Positions 37,522 through 48,792 of a DNA stretch of 64,000 bases are shown here, piece after piece. The notes under the pieces were generated by a model. That model had not been told where the DNA came from and made no database searches. It saw nothing but the letters and a program-made list of their open reading frames with translations. Made by a program: the position numbers and the translations under genes. How positions within the stretch are numbered: the first letter of the stretch is position 1; each line of letters begins with the position of its first letter. The stretch is from assembly GCA_039720395.1 (NCBI GenBank), contig CM077826.1, positions 31,492,810-31,556,809 on the forward strand, read 5' to 3'. This DNA comes from Liquidambar formosana. Taxonomy: Eukaryota; Streptophyta; Magnoliopsida; Saxifragales; Altingiaceae.

Positions 37522-39222
37522 TGTTAGGATTATGCCCTAGAGCCAATCATAGAGATGATTGTTTAGGGATTAGAAACAATCAATTGATTTCATTTATGCA
37601 TGTCACATTTATTATTGATTTAATAAAAGGGCTTATTCTATTATGTTTATATGCATCATTTATATTTACATAAAATGTCCATGGAGTTAGAGTTGAGAAC
37701 ATGAAATTACAAAGTGTTGTAATTTTGAGACTGTAAATATATCTTTGTACTAAACTCTTAAATCATTCCTAGTTGAAGGTTCACTATGATGGATAGTAAT
37801 GAACCATAGGACTAGCACTTGTTAGGTTGACTCTATAGGAGGATAGCTAGTCTCAAGCTATTTGTGTGGAGACACTACAACCAACAAGTGGGTGCCTATT
37901 ATAAGAATAGGTACACTGAATCGGACCAAAGATATGAGATAAACTAAATGGAGTTTTAACCTGCCTGTCAATCAGTTTTTCATTGTTATAGTGGTACAAG
38001 TAATCCTTAGACCTGAGACACCATGGTTGTCTTCTGCATGTAGCTTTAGAAGTTTGATAACACTAAGTGCAGATCCTATTCATGGGTCTGTAAGGATGTT
38101 CATTGGCCCTACTGCTATGTGTGTGAAGGCATGTGAGTGATCAACAAGGAATCCATCACTCTCAGGAAAAAGGGAGTGAATGTCTCATATAGCATTCATC
38201 GAATATAACTCGAATATAATTCATTAAACCCATGGGCCCATGGTAGAATGAATATGGAAAGGAGTTTCCATAAGTTCATCATTGAGTTGATATTAATGAA
38301 TGAGTATAAAGTAATTGAACTAGGGACTTGACAGACTTCCATGTCCTATTAGTTCAATTGGAGACATTGTGTTGATGAAAGGATGGAATTATAACCTATA
38401 AACTATAACAGAAGGGTTCTTTGTAAATGACTATTCACCTCATTAAGGACCACACCATGAGCCATATGCTAGGTGTTACTCATGGTTAGTAGAAGCCCTA
38501 ATTGATATAAATGAGTTATAATCAATTAGGGAATTGAAAGGAGTTTCAATTAGACCCTTAATGGAAAGTTTTCCATTGTGCACAACTTGTGCTGTTCCTA
38601 CTACTTGATGATGTGAACCCAATGGGTCACACACTGATCATGCTAAGATAGCTTGATTGTCTATGAGAGAAAGGATATAAGTGATTAAAGAAAAGTTCTT
38701 TAAGGGGTTAATTTGTATATGATGCAAACTAGTGGGCCAATTGTGTAATTAAGAGTAATTACACAAATTCCACTAGGGTTAGGAATCCCCCTATGGCCAG
38801 CCCTATTAATGGGCTATATAATGCCCATTATGTGGGGATCACATGAGGACAATTCATTCTCCCAAGGGCTGGCTGGGAAAATTACAGCTCTCCCTCTCTC
38901 TCCCTCCCTCTTCTCCACCTCTAGCAACCATAAGGAAGAAGAAGGAAAGGACAACAAGCTCTAGCCAGGTGTGGATACCGTTGGAGGCAGCACACTTGGG
39001 CTGCTCATTCACCGCTGTCCGGAGACAAAGCTTGGAGCAAAAGGAGAAGAAAAAGCTTGGAGCATAAAGGAGAAGACCATATCAAACTGTAAGTAATTCT
39101 ACCCTCTTCTAGTTAGGGTTTTTGTTTTGTATTAAGCATAATTAAGATTCATGGTTTTGGGAATCATAGGAAAATTTTAATTCCGCCTTTGTAGTTTTTC
39201 CTCTCTAGTTAGATTCCCAACA
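37522..39222 (+). repeat. E7 5' LTR
   Basis: 1701 bp, TGTTAGG...CCCAACA. A short local duplication (about 11 bp, TCGAATATAA.) near 38200 is absent from the 3' LTR. The donor-like ACTGTAAGT has GT at 39089. Confidence 0.95.
38813..38844 (+). promoter_or_regulatory. E7 TATA box and start-site hairpin
   Basis: GGCTATATAATGCC surrounds the TATA element. Downstream ATGTG-GGGAT-CACAT (38830-38844) forms a 5-bp stem. Confidence 0.5.
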
Positions 39223-39223
39223 G

Positions 39224-39235
39224 TGGTATCAGAGC
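39224..39235 (+). promoter_or_regulatory. E7 primer-binding site
   Basis: TGGTATCAGAGC, a perfect iMet PBS, one base after the LTR. Confidence 0.97.
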
Positions 39236-40698
39236 CATGATTATGCCTAATACAAACTGCATATGGGCTGGAATTTATGGTAAATTGATTGGTTGATAAA
39301 TCTGGAATTTATGTTCATGTATTAGAATGGTTTCCCTCTCATGGCCAAACCTAGGGTTAATGAACCCTAGGTTAATTCTCCTTCTACTCCTCTTCTAAAA
39401 TAAGTTTTAGAGCTGCTGGTTATTCAAAAGTTGAATAGGGATTGAGTTTGGAGAAGAAGAAGAATAGTTTTCATGGTAGCCATGAAAAACTGTCATCTTG
39501 TGTTGCATGCCGAAAATCAGAGTTCTTCTCCAAAATTTTCAAGCCATATATGGTTAGAAAGCTCTTCGAATCAGCTTTACAACCCAACAAATGGTTCGTC
39601 AATCCGAGTTTTGTAATGAAAGTTATGAATTTTTTACTACAGGCTGTCAGGGAAGACAGTTTTGCTCGGGAATGATGTAACAGCCACAATTGTGAGTTTT
39701 TGATGGAGATCAAAAGCATGGCAATGGTTGCCACCACTTGGGTTATGTTCTAGACATGGTAGGAAAAGGTTCCCAAGCATTCGGATGCATCATAATTGGA
39801 TTATGAGTCTAGAACAGAAAGAAGAAGGAGAAGACCACCATGTTTGAATCTGGGTTTTAGAACCCTAGGGTTCTTGCTACTGTTATGATCAGATACTTCT
39901 GTAAAATTGATGAATAATCATTATAGGATGATGATATATGATGTATAGATCATATTCTTTAATAATCAAAGGAGTCTTGATGCATAAAGAATCAAAAAGG
40001 TTGATTTCTTGGAAGAACACAGCAGGCTGTTTTTCTGCAGAAAGTCATCAATGGAGTTTTGTTCATATCTTGAGCTAGGGAACTCCAAATTGCATGAAAC
40101 CAATTTTATTAGTTTCCTAAGACATGTAGGATGCTAGGAAAAATAATTTGGTAGCCTGAATTAATATCTTGCTGGGTTTTAAATCAATTTGTGATCATGG
40201 ACAGTATGCTGTCAAATTCTGGACAGCCTACTATTCTTGAATTGTTTAGAACAATTGGGGATGATTTGATCATCCAAACCACTTCAATTAGCTTAGTAAT
40301 TCATGTAGGGACATGATACAAAAGCTGGTTTTGTTGGTGGAGTCGAATTGATTAAGTTTTAGAAACTTTTGTGACCTTGGAGGTCCTCCAATGGTGGTGC
40401 CAGCACTGGGTTCATGAAACCCCAATGTTCTTTGAAGAAGACAGCCCTCTTGGCCACTCCACACGTGTCCATGGGCTTGGCCCACACCCTGGCTTGAGTC
40501 CCCTTTTACTGGCCATAGGCTCCCATGGCCTAGCCAAGCCATGGCAGCCTTGCTAAGCCATGGCAGCCCACTAATTTGGCGGCAGCCTTAGGGTTTATGA
40601 TGAAACCCTAATTCACATTAATGATGAAACCCTAATTCATTAATTGCATTAATTAAAAACCCTAATTGACTATTAATTACCTTAATTAAAATGTTTAA

Positions 40699-41181
40699 TG
40701 ATTGGTCATTAATTGACCAATCATGGTTATTAATCATTAGGGTATAATTAAGTGCATTTATGATGTCTAGGGTTTAGGGTTTACGAAACCCTAATTCGTA
40801 TTAATTAAACCCTAATTCTATTAATGCATTAATTAATAACTAAACCTAGGAATTAATGTGTCTAACCTAGGGTTAAATGACCAATCATGATTGGTCATTA
40901 ATGACCAATCATGATCATTATGGTTTAGTAATTAATCATTGGCATTTAATAGGTTTAAGGTTTAGGGTTTTAGAAACCCTAATTAGTGCATATTAATTAG
41001 GTGTAATTAATATCCTAGGTGGCATTAATTAAACCCTAATCCTAATCATTAATACCGTATAAACCTAGGGTTTAAATGATTGGTCATTAATTGACCAATT
41101 CATAAGGCATTTAATGCATTAGGGTTACACTTAGGGTTTAGAGTTAATGCATTTAGGGTTTAGGGTTTTAGGAAACCCTAA
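40699..41181 (+). repeat. Alternating inverted repeats in the E7 leader
   Basis: Type A (TGATTGGTCA...TGACCAATCA) lies at 40699-40723, 40888-40911 and 41078-41100. Type B (TTAGGGTTT...AAACCCTAA) lies at 40774-40794, 40962-40982 and 41160-41181. They alternate strictly with a period near 190 bp. The second A site is extended by a perfect palindrome at 40879-40896. Confidence 0.88.
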
Positions 41182-42389
41182 TGCACTAATTAATTAATAA
41201 AATGATTTTATTTAATTCCGAAATTGATTATTTAATTAATGGTGATTAATTTTATATTGTTTTAAATGGTTTAAAACACAATTTAGGATTAAATAAAAAT
41301 CTGGAAATTTTAATTAAATAAAATTGTTTTGTTTAATTAAAAAGATCCTAATATTTGATATTAGAGTTTAATTAGGGGACTTTAAATGTTTCAATTGATT
41401 TGATTAATTGAAATTAAATGTCTTAAATGTTAAGACTTAATTAATTCAGGAACTTATGCATCTCCTAATAAGATTAGGACACATTAATGAGATTAATGAA
41501 AACCAATCAATAGAGTTACCATGAATGCCCATATGTTTATTGCTTACAGTTATTTCCTTTATTATGCAATATGATTGTACGGTTATGGATGGATGATGAT
41601 TATGGACTATACCCCTTAAACCAATTGTGATTGGCCGTCTTATGAATGGGTTGTATAATTTTTCAAGAGTTGTCAATTTTTGGTGATGTATTATTTATTT
41701 GGGGCTTGCATGCCACCTTCTTCTCTCTCTCTCTATCATTCTCTTATGTACCCCACATTCCCCTTATGTATCCCTTTCTTTAAATTATGTAAATGTTATG
41801 TAATCGAGAGCGCACTAAGGAGCATGGTGGAGCCCAACAAGCCTATGGTGGAGACCATGAAGCTAATGGAGGAGATTGAAGGGCTTGAAAGCTTGGAGAA
41901 GACTTTCAAGAGAGCATGCTATGTTTCCAATGAATGTTTTACGATCACCTACACCCACCTTAGACCTTAGATTCAATTCATTAGCTTGGATTGAATCTTC
42001 TTAAAGTCCATAATCATCATAGTGGGAGCTTTTAATGAGATTAATAGAGATAGCTCCAAATCCAAAAATCATTATATGTCACCTTATAGGGACTAATATC
42101 GATAAGTGGATTACATATAGATAATGTTGTTATATATTTCTTATTTAAATGCATGAGATGTATGTTAGATTAGTTTATTTGATGAGACCCTTAAAACCCC
42201 TCTCTTTTAATATTAAGTTGGAAATGGAGAATACATTAGGGAATGGATTCTTCATTGCCTTCCATCATTATAGGATCATCTAACGTCCCTTACTGTGGGT
42301 ACCTGGCTGCAGACATGTAGGAGCTACCCATATTAAAGACATTACTTGAAACTATCACATATATAGATATCATGGGGTGCCTAAACTGG

Positions 42390-42608
42390 TATATCCCAAG
42401 AAACTATAATGTGAGGTATATATTTGGCGAAACATACCTGTGTGAATGATGGGTTTAACTTAACTAGGGAAGTATTCCAAGAAACTATAATGTGAGGAGT
42501 ATGTACCCTAGAGGCAAAATGATTGGAACTTGCTTATGAAGCAATAGACAAGGAGTTGTCTTCTTATTGTGGGTTAGAAGTTAAGAAACTATAATGTGAG
42601 GCTTCTAG
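42390..42608 (+). ncRNA. Three hairpins with one shared loop, E7 leader
   Basis: Loops at 42398-42414, 42479-42495 and 42583-42599 all read AAGAAACTATAATGTGA. Compared with E1 and E2 the same two bases differ (AAC to ATA) in all three. Stems are TATATCCC/GGTATATA (one mismatch); TATTCC/GGAGTA with an outer CTAGGG/CCCTAG; and TTAGAAGTT/GGCTTCTAG. Confidence 0.7.
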
Positions 42609-42766
42609 GTCACAGTGGGACCCCAATCCCCATTAGGAATAAGATTCCTGAATTCCATTAGAGGGTGTATGGAATTTGATAAAATAGTGGGAGGTACCAT
42701 ATGATTAAAGACCCGATCATTATGGATTAAAAATGAAATCTAAAAATGAAATCTAATTCTCTATTT

Positions 42767-42776
42767 TTATATGTAG
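42767..42776 (+). promoter_or_regulatory. Candidate 3' splice site before E7 gag
   Basis: A T-rich tract (TCTCTATTTTTATATG) ends in TAG at 42774-42776, 9 bp before the gag ATG. E2 has the same arrangement (AG at 50362-50363). No AG occurs in the preceding tract of about 20 bases. Confidence 0.45.
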
Positions 42777-42785
42777 TTCATAGAA

Positions 42786-43335
42786 ATGGCTCACCTCAAC
42801 CCGTTATCCAAAATATTGGACATCAACCGTTTGATTGGACCAAATTGTCTTGATTGGCTTAGGAATCTAAAAATTGTTTTGGATTCCAAGAATCTTACCT
42901 ATGCACTTCATAATCCACTTCCCATTGCTCCTACTGAGGCTACAACTCAGCAAGAGAAAGACGCTTACCAGAAGCGCATTAACGACGATCTCATGGCAAA
43001 GGTGCTATATGATGGTATTTATAAGTCTCGAACTTAAGAAGCAACACGAGTCCATGGGAAGTGCTTACGAGATTTTTATTAACATACAAGAGTTGTATGG
43101 GAAAGAATTCTTGCTTGAATTTAATGAAGCTGCTACTTCCGAGTCTAAGCTCAAGCCCAAAGGCAAAGGTATAGGCAAGGGTAAGAGTACCCAGAGGAAG
43201 AAGAAAGGTAACAACAAAGCCAAAGGAACCTGTTTTCACTGCGGCAAGGATGGGCACTGGAAACGTAACTGCCAGGAGTATCTGGATACTCTAAAGAACC
43301 AACCTTTGGAAGGTATGGATCATGCTCTGAACTAA
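42786..43335 (+). pseudogene. E7 gag, frameshifted and internally deleted
   Basis: Gag would form the virus-like particle and bind RNA. It begins MAHLNPLSKILD and runs in one frame to a stop at 43035. A one-base gain near 43000 relative to E2 moves the rest to another frame (LKKQHESMGSAYEIF and on). About 285 bp of the middle, present in E2 (about 50692-50975), are missing. The basic stretch rich in Lys/Gly is followed by an intact CCHC zinc knuckle CFHCGKDGHWKRNC (43231-43272). The copia gag-like family is clear from the N-terminal motif DWLRNLKIVL and the knuckle. Confidence 0.88.
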
Positions 43336-44484
43336 ATATTAGTTCTGCTTCCACTTGGGTACTTAATTCTGATGCGAATTGTGATTCCATGCAGAATCTA
43401 GTGGGAAGCAGAAGACAGAGTAAAGGCAGATCAACTCTACAAGTGGGGAATGGAGCAAACGTTGCTGCATTAGCTGTGGGGCTTGTTGCTTGACTCTACC
43501 TAATGGAGTAGTTTAGAAATAATAGTTGGCTATCTTTACATTCCAGAAGTTATTAGAAACATTAATTTTATTTCAGTTTTATCTAAACAAGGTTTTAGTT
43601 TGATTTAATAAATGTTTTCTATTAAATGAAAAGTTCATTACTTTTGGAGTTTATGTGGATGGCCTTTATTTTCTAAACTTTATTGCAAATATGAATTGCA
43701 ATGGAGCATGATAGTTCTAAATTGAATGCTAATAAACCTAAGAGAACAAGATATACATAATGATGTATGTAGAAGTTTCTCTTACTTTACAACCTTTACC
43801 GATGATTCATTCTAGGTTTGGGTGTGTATACTTAATGAAGTACAAGTCTGAAACATTTGAAAGGTTCAAAGAATTCAGATATGAAGTAGAGAAACAAACT
43901 AGTAAAAGTATCAAGCTCTTCGATTGGATCGAGGAGGCAAATATTTAACTGGTGATCTTTCAGATCAACTTGTTCAAACAGGCATTCTACTCTAATGGAC
44001 ACCTCTTAGAACACCATAACTAAATGGTGTGTCAGAAAAGAGGAAGAGGACCTTATTGGATATGGTCCGATCCATGATAAGTTACAACGACCTAATATTA
44101 TCCTTGTTAGGATGTGCCCTAGAATTGCCACGTACCTGTGAAACAGAGTTCAAACCAAGGCTGTCCCTTAAGACCCATATGAGATATGAAAAGGGAAGCA
44201 CCAAACCTTAAGCATGTTAAGGTATGGTGTTGCACTACATATAGTAGAGACGTATAATGCAACCAAATTGGAAATCAAGATAACTTAAATGTAGGTTTGT
44301 GGATTACCCTAAAGAAATTTTAGGATATCATATCTATTATCCTGATGAACAAAAGGTGTTTTGTTTATAAGTTTGCAATCCTTCTTGAAAAAGAGTTTAT
44401 TCAAGAGGGAGATAACAATAGGAAAATAGAACTCAAAGAGTTGTCTAATGAGACACAAACCAACATTGATGCAACCCCTGTCCC
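43336..44484 (+). pseudogene. E7 pol remnant, first part
   Basis: Protease-to-integrase remnants. A 'VIRNINFISVLSKQGF'-like block lies near 43550. Integrase pieces lie at 43810-43950 (VYLMKYKSETFERFKEFR) and near 44000-44080 (SEKRKRTLLDMVRSM). The segment 43336-43700 is absent from E2. The GAG-pre-integrase middle is missing. The solo LTR interrupts it at GTCCC (44480-44484). Confidence 0.85.
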
Positions 44485-46155
44485 TATTAGGATTATGCCG
44501 TAGAGCCAATCATAGAGATGATTGTTTAGGGATTAGGAATAATCATTTGATTTCATTTATGTATGTCACATTTATTATTGATTTAATAAAAGGGCTTATT
44601 CTATTATGTTTATATGCATCATTTATATTTACATAATATGCCCATGGAGTTAGAGTTGAGAATATGGAATTACAAAGAGTTGTAATTTTGAGACTATAGA
44701 TATATCTCTGTACTAAACTCCTAAAGCATTCCTAGTTGAAGGTTCACTATGATGGACAGTAATGAACCATAGGACTAGCACTTGTTAGGTTGACTCTATA
44801 GGAGGATAGCTAGTCTCAAGCTATTTGTGTGGAGACACTACAACCAACAAGTGGGTGCCTATTGCGAGAATAGGTACACTGAATGTGACCAAAGATATGA
44901 GATAAACTGAATGGAGTTTTATCCTGCCTGTCAATCAGTTTCTCATTGTTATAGTGGTACAAGTAATCCTTAGACCTGAGACACCATAGTTGCCTTATGC
45001 ATGTAGCTTTAGAAGTTTGATAACATTAAGTGCAGATCCTATTCAGGGGTCTGCAAAGGTGTTCATTGGCCCTACTGCTATGTGTATGAAGGCATGTGAG
45101 TGATCAATAAGGGATCCATCACTCTCAGGAAAAAGAGAGAGAATGTCTCATATAGCATTCATAATATAACTCATTAAATCTATGGCCATGGTAGGATGAA
45201 TATGAAAAGAGTTTCATGAGTTCATCAATGAATTGATATTCATGATTGACTATAAAGTAATTAAACTAGGGACTTGACAGACTTCCATGTCCTATTAGTT
45301 TAATTGGAGACATTGTGTTAAAGGAAGGATGCAATTGTAACCTATAAACTATAACAGAAGGGTTCTTTGTTAGATACTTATTCACCTCATTAAGGACAAC
45401 ACCATGAACCATATGCTAGGTGTTATTCATGGTTAGTAGAAGCCCTAATTGATATAAGTGAGTTATAATCAATTAGGGAATTGGAAGGAGTTCCAATTAG
45501 ACCCTGAATGGAAAGAGTTCCGTTGTGCACACCTAGTGCTATTCCTACTACTTGATGATGTGAACCCAATGGGTCACACACTGATCATGCAAGATGAGCT
45601 TTTAAGTCTATGAGAGAAAGGGTATGAGTGCATAAAGAATAGTTCTTTGAGGCCTTGTTTGTATTTGATGTAAACAATAGGGGTTATTGTGCAATTTAGG
45701 GAAATTGCACAGAACCCTAAAAGGGTTCTCCCCTAGGGCCGGCCCCTTTAGTGTGGCATATATAAGTCATACTTATGTGTGACATGGCATAGGCTTGCTT
45801 GCACACTCCCAACCCTAGCCGTCTAAAGTGTTGGAGGTTTTCTTCTCTCTCTCTTTCTTCTCCACCTCTAGCAACAACAAGGAAGAAGAAGGAAAAGACT
45901 TGAAGCTCTAGCTAGGTGTGGATACCGTTGGAGGCAGCACACTTGGGCTGCTCATTCACCGCTGTCCGGAATCAAAGCTTGGAGCAAAAAGGAGAAGACA
46001 TTATCAACTGTAAGTTCTAAACCCTCTCTTTGTAATTAGGGTTTTATTGTTTTGTATGAACCACAATCAGATTCATGGGTTGCATGGAATTGATAGGAAT
46101 TTTTTGTTATTCAAGTTATTCCGCATTCTATTTCCTTCTAGTTCAATTCCTTACA
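44485..46155 (+). mobile_element. Solo LTR of copia family A inside E7 pol
   Basis: 1671 bp flanked by perfect GTCCC (44480-44484 and 46156-46160). The unoccupied site is visible in E2 near 52030 (CCCCTGTCCCTGTTGAGACA). Its first bases are TATTAGG (G changed to A), its end is CCTTACA. The LTR is of the E1 subgroup, unlike its host E7. It is the innermost and probably youngest insertion by position. Confidence 0.95.
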
Positions 46156-46160
46156 GTCCC

Positions 46161-47096
46161 TGTTGAGACAGAACCCATCATTGTACCATGATTGTATAAA
46201 GGGTTAGTGGGAGTGCGATCATATTTTTGGTCCTATAAGTGAATGACGTTCTACTTATTAGTGAATAATGTAGAGACGTTGTCAAAAGTGAAAAATTAGT
46301 TTTTCACAAAGTTTCTCCATAAAAAATTTGGAAGAAGCATCCTATATTCTAGGAATAGAGGTCTATAGAGATAGATCTTAAAGGATGCTAAGTCTTTCCC
46401 AATGGATGTACGTAGACAAGATTTTGAATGGGTTCAAAATACATGATTTCAAGAGAAGTCTAATTCCTGTCAGACATGAAATTAAGTTGTCTAAAAGCAT
46501 ATGCCATGCTGTGTACATTACCAGATATCAGTTTTGCTGTAAATGTTATGAGTAGATATCGGGTAGACCCAGATAAGGTATTCTAGGAAGCAGTCAACGC
46601 TATCCTTAAGTGCTTGAGAAGAACTAAAGGACCTATGCCTTATCTATGGAGAAAGAAACTTGAAAATGCTTGGTATAACATATTCAGATTTTCAATCTGA
46701 CGATGATGATAGGAGATCAACATCGAGGTATGTTCTCACCTTAAATGGTGGAGCTGTAAATTTGAGCGCATTGTTGCATGTTTGGATGAGTAAGTTCATT
46801 ACAGAACTAGGAGTGGTTCCTGACATTGAGAAGCCGTTACCATTGTTTTTGTGACAACAATGGGGCTATTGCTCAAGACAAGGATCCACGGTCTCATCAA
46901 AAGTCCGAACTTTAAGCGGCAATTCCAAGTGATTAGAGAGATCATTGGAAGAGATGACATATACATATAGAAGTTTAATACAACAGAGAATTAAGAATAC
47001 CCTTCACTAAGGCTATGATCCAAATGTATTGGATAACCACCAACAGGATATGAGTATGAGATACATGGTGGATTGGCTGTAGTGCAAGTGGGAGAT
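46161..47096 (+). pseudogene. E7 pol remnant, second part (RT end and RNase H)
   Basis: It starts at the integrase-RT hinge and within about 100 bp reaches an RT segment with VNDVLLI (near 46245), where copia RT has the YVDD box. The conserved N-terminal RT blocks are therefore absent. Later blocks include KAICHAVY-like sequence near 46500 and RNase H near 46660-46740. It ends with GCAAGTGGGAGAT, the polypurine tract (47084-47096). Confidence 0.82.
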
Positions 47097-48787
47097 TGTT
47101 AGGATTATGCCCTAGAGCCAATCATAGAGATGATTGTTTAGGGATTAGGAACAATCAATTAATTTCATTTATGCATGTCACATTTATTATTGATTTAATA
47201 AAAGGGCTTATTCTATTATGTTTATATGCATCATTTCTATTTACATGATATGTCCATGGAAGTTAGAGTTGAGAATATGAAATTACAAAGTATTGTAATT
47301 TTGAGACTGTAAATATATCTCTGTACTAAACTCCTAAATCATTCCTAGTTAAAGGTTCACTATGATGGACAGTAATGAACCATAGGACTAGCACTTGTTA
47401 GGTTGACTCTATAGGAGGATAGCTAGTCTCAAGCTATTTTTGTAGAGACACTATAACCAACAAGTGGGTGCCTATTATAAAAATAGGTACACTTAATGTG
47501 ACCAAAGATATGAGATAAACTGAATGGAGTTTTAACCTGCCTGTCAATCAGTTTATCATTGTTATAGTGGTACAAGTGATCCTTAGACTTGAGACACTAT
47601 GGTTGTCTTATGCATGTAGCTTTAGAAGTTTGATAACACTAAGTGCAGATCCTATTCATGGGTCTGTAAGGGTGTTCATTGGCCCTACTGCTATGTGTGT
47701 GAAGGCATGTGAGTGATCAACAAGGAATCCATCACTCTCAGGAAAAAGGGAGTGAATGTCTCATATAGCATTCGTTGAATATAACTCATTAAACCCATGG
47801 GCCCATGGTAGAATGAATATGGAAAGGAGTTTCCATAAGTTCATCATTGAGTTGATATTAATGAATGAGTATAAAGTAATTGAACTAGGGACTTGATAGA
47901 CTTCCATGTCCTATTAGTTCAATTGGAGACATTGTGTTGATGGAAGGGTAGAATTGTAACCTATAAACTACAACAGAAGGGTTCTTTGTAAATGACTATT
48001 CACCTCATTAAGGACCACACCATGAGCCATATGCTAGGTGTTACTCATGGTTAGTAGAAGCCCTAATTGATATAAATGAGTTATAATCAATTAGGGAATT
48101 GAAAGGAGTTTCTATTAGACCCTTAATGGAAAGTGTTCCATTGTGCACAACTTGTGCTGTTCCTACTGCTTGATGATGTGAACCCAATGGGTCACACATT
48201 GATCATGCTAAGAGAGCTTGATTGTCTATGAGAGAAAGGGTATAAGTGATTAAAGAAAAGTTCTTTAAGGGGCTAATTTGTATTTGATGCAAACTAGTGG
48301 GCCAATTGTGTAATTAAGAGTAATTACACAAATTCCACTAGGGTTAGGAATCCCCCTATGGCCGACCCTATTAATGGGCTATATAATGCCCATTATGTGG
48401 GGATCACATGAGGACAATTCATTCTCCCAAGGGCTAGCTGGAAAAATTACAGCTCTCCCTCTCTCTCTCTCCCTCTTCTCCACCTCTAGCAACCATAAGG
48501 AAGAAGAAGGAAAGGACAACAAGCTCTAGCTCGGTGTGGAAACCGTTGGAGGCAACACACTTGGGCTGCTCATTCACCGCTGTCCGGAGACAAAGCTTGG
48601 AGCAAAAAGGAGAAGAAAAAGCTTGGAGCATAAAGAGAAGACCATATCAAACTGTAAGTAATTCTACCCTCTTCTAGTTAGGGTTTTTGTTTTGTATTAA
48701 GCATAATTAAGATTCATGGTTTTGGGAATCATAGGAAAAATTTAATTCCGCCTTTGTAGTTTTTCCTCTCTAGTTAGATTCCCAACA
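47097..48787 (+). repeat. E7 3' LTR
   Basis: 1691 bp. It is close to the 5' LTR at 37522, differing by scattered substitutions and small indels. Confidence 0.95.
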
Positions 48788-48792
48788 CGAAG

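Larger units (their letters stand above)
39236..42785 (+). other. E7 leader, complete
   Basis: About 3.55 kb between PBS and gag, the only family A leader here that reaches an intact gag ATG without a large insertion. Contents in order: an AT-rich segment, three A/B inverted-repeat pairs (40699-41181), a CT-rich patch (41720-41740), the frame 41746-41970 that I do not treat as a gene, three shared-loop hairpins (42390-42608), then a pyrimidine-rich run and TATATGTAG (AG at 42775-42776), the candidate splice acceptor 9 bp before the gag ATG. Confidence 0.8.
37522..48787 (+). mobile_element. E7: copia family A element, nested in E2
   Basis: 5' LTR 37522-39222 and 3' LTR 47097-48787. Flanks are CAAAG (37517-37521) and CGAAG (48788-48792). 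The uninterrupted leader of E7 itself reads CCGAAATTGATT at the same place (41217), which supports CGAAG as the original target. PBS, 3.5-kb leader, gag and damaged pol are present. A solo LTR of the same family sits in pol (44485-46155). Without it E7 is about 9.6 kb. Confidence 0.94.

Noticed and set aside
41446..41676. 76-codon minus-strand frame in the E7 leader, partly repeated in E2 at 49111-49314
   Set aside because: The frame is not kept between copies and overlaps the structured leader, so it is a by-product of leader conservation.
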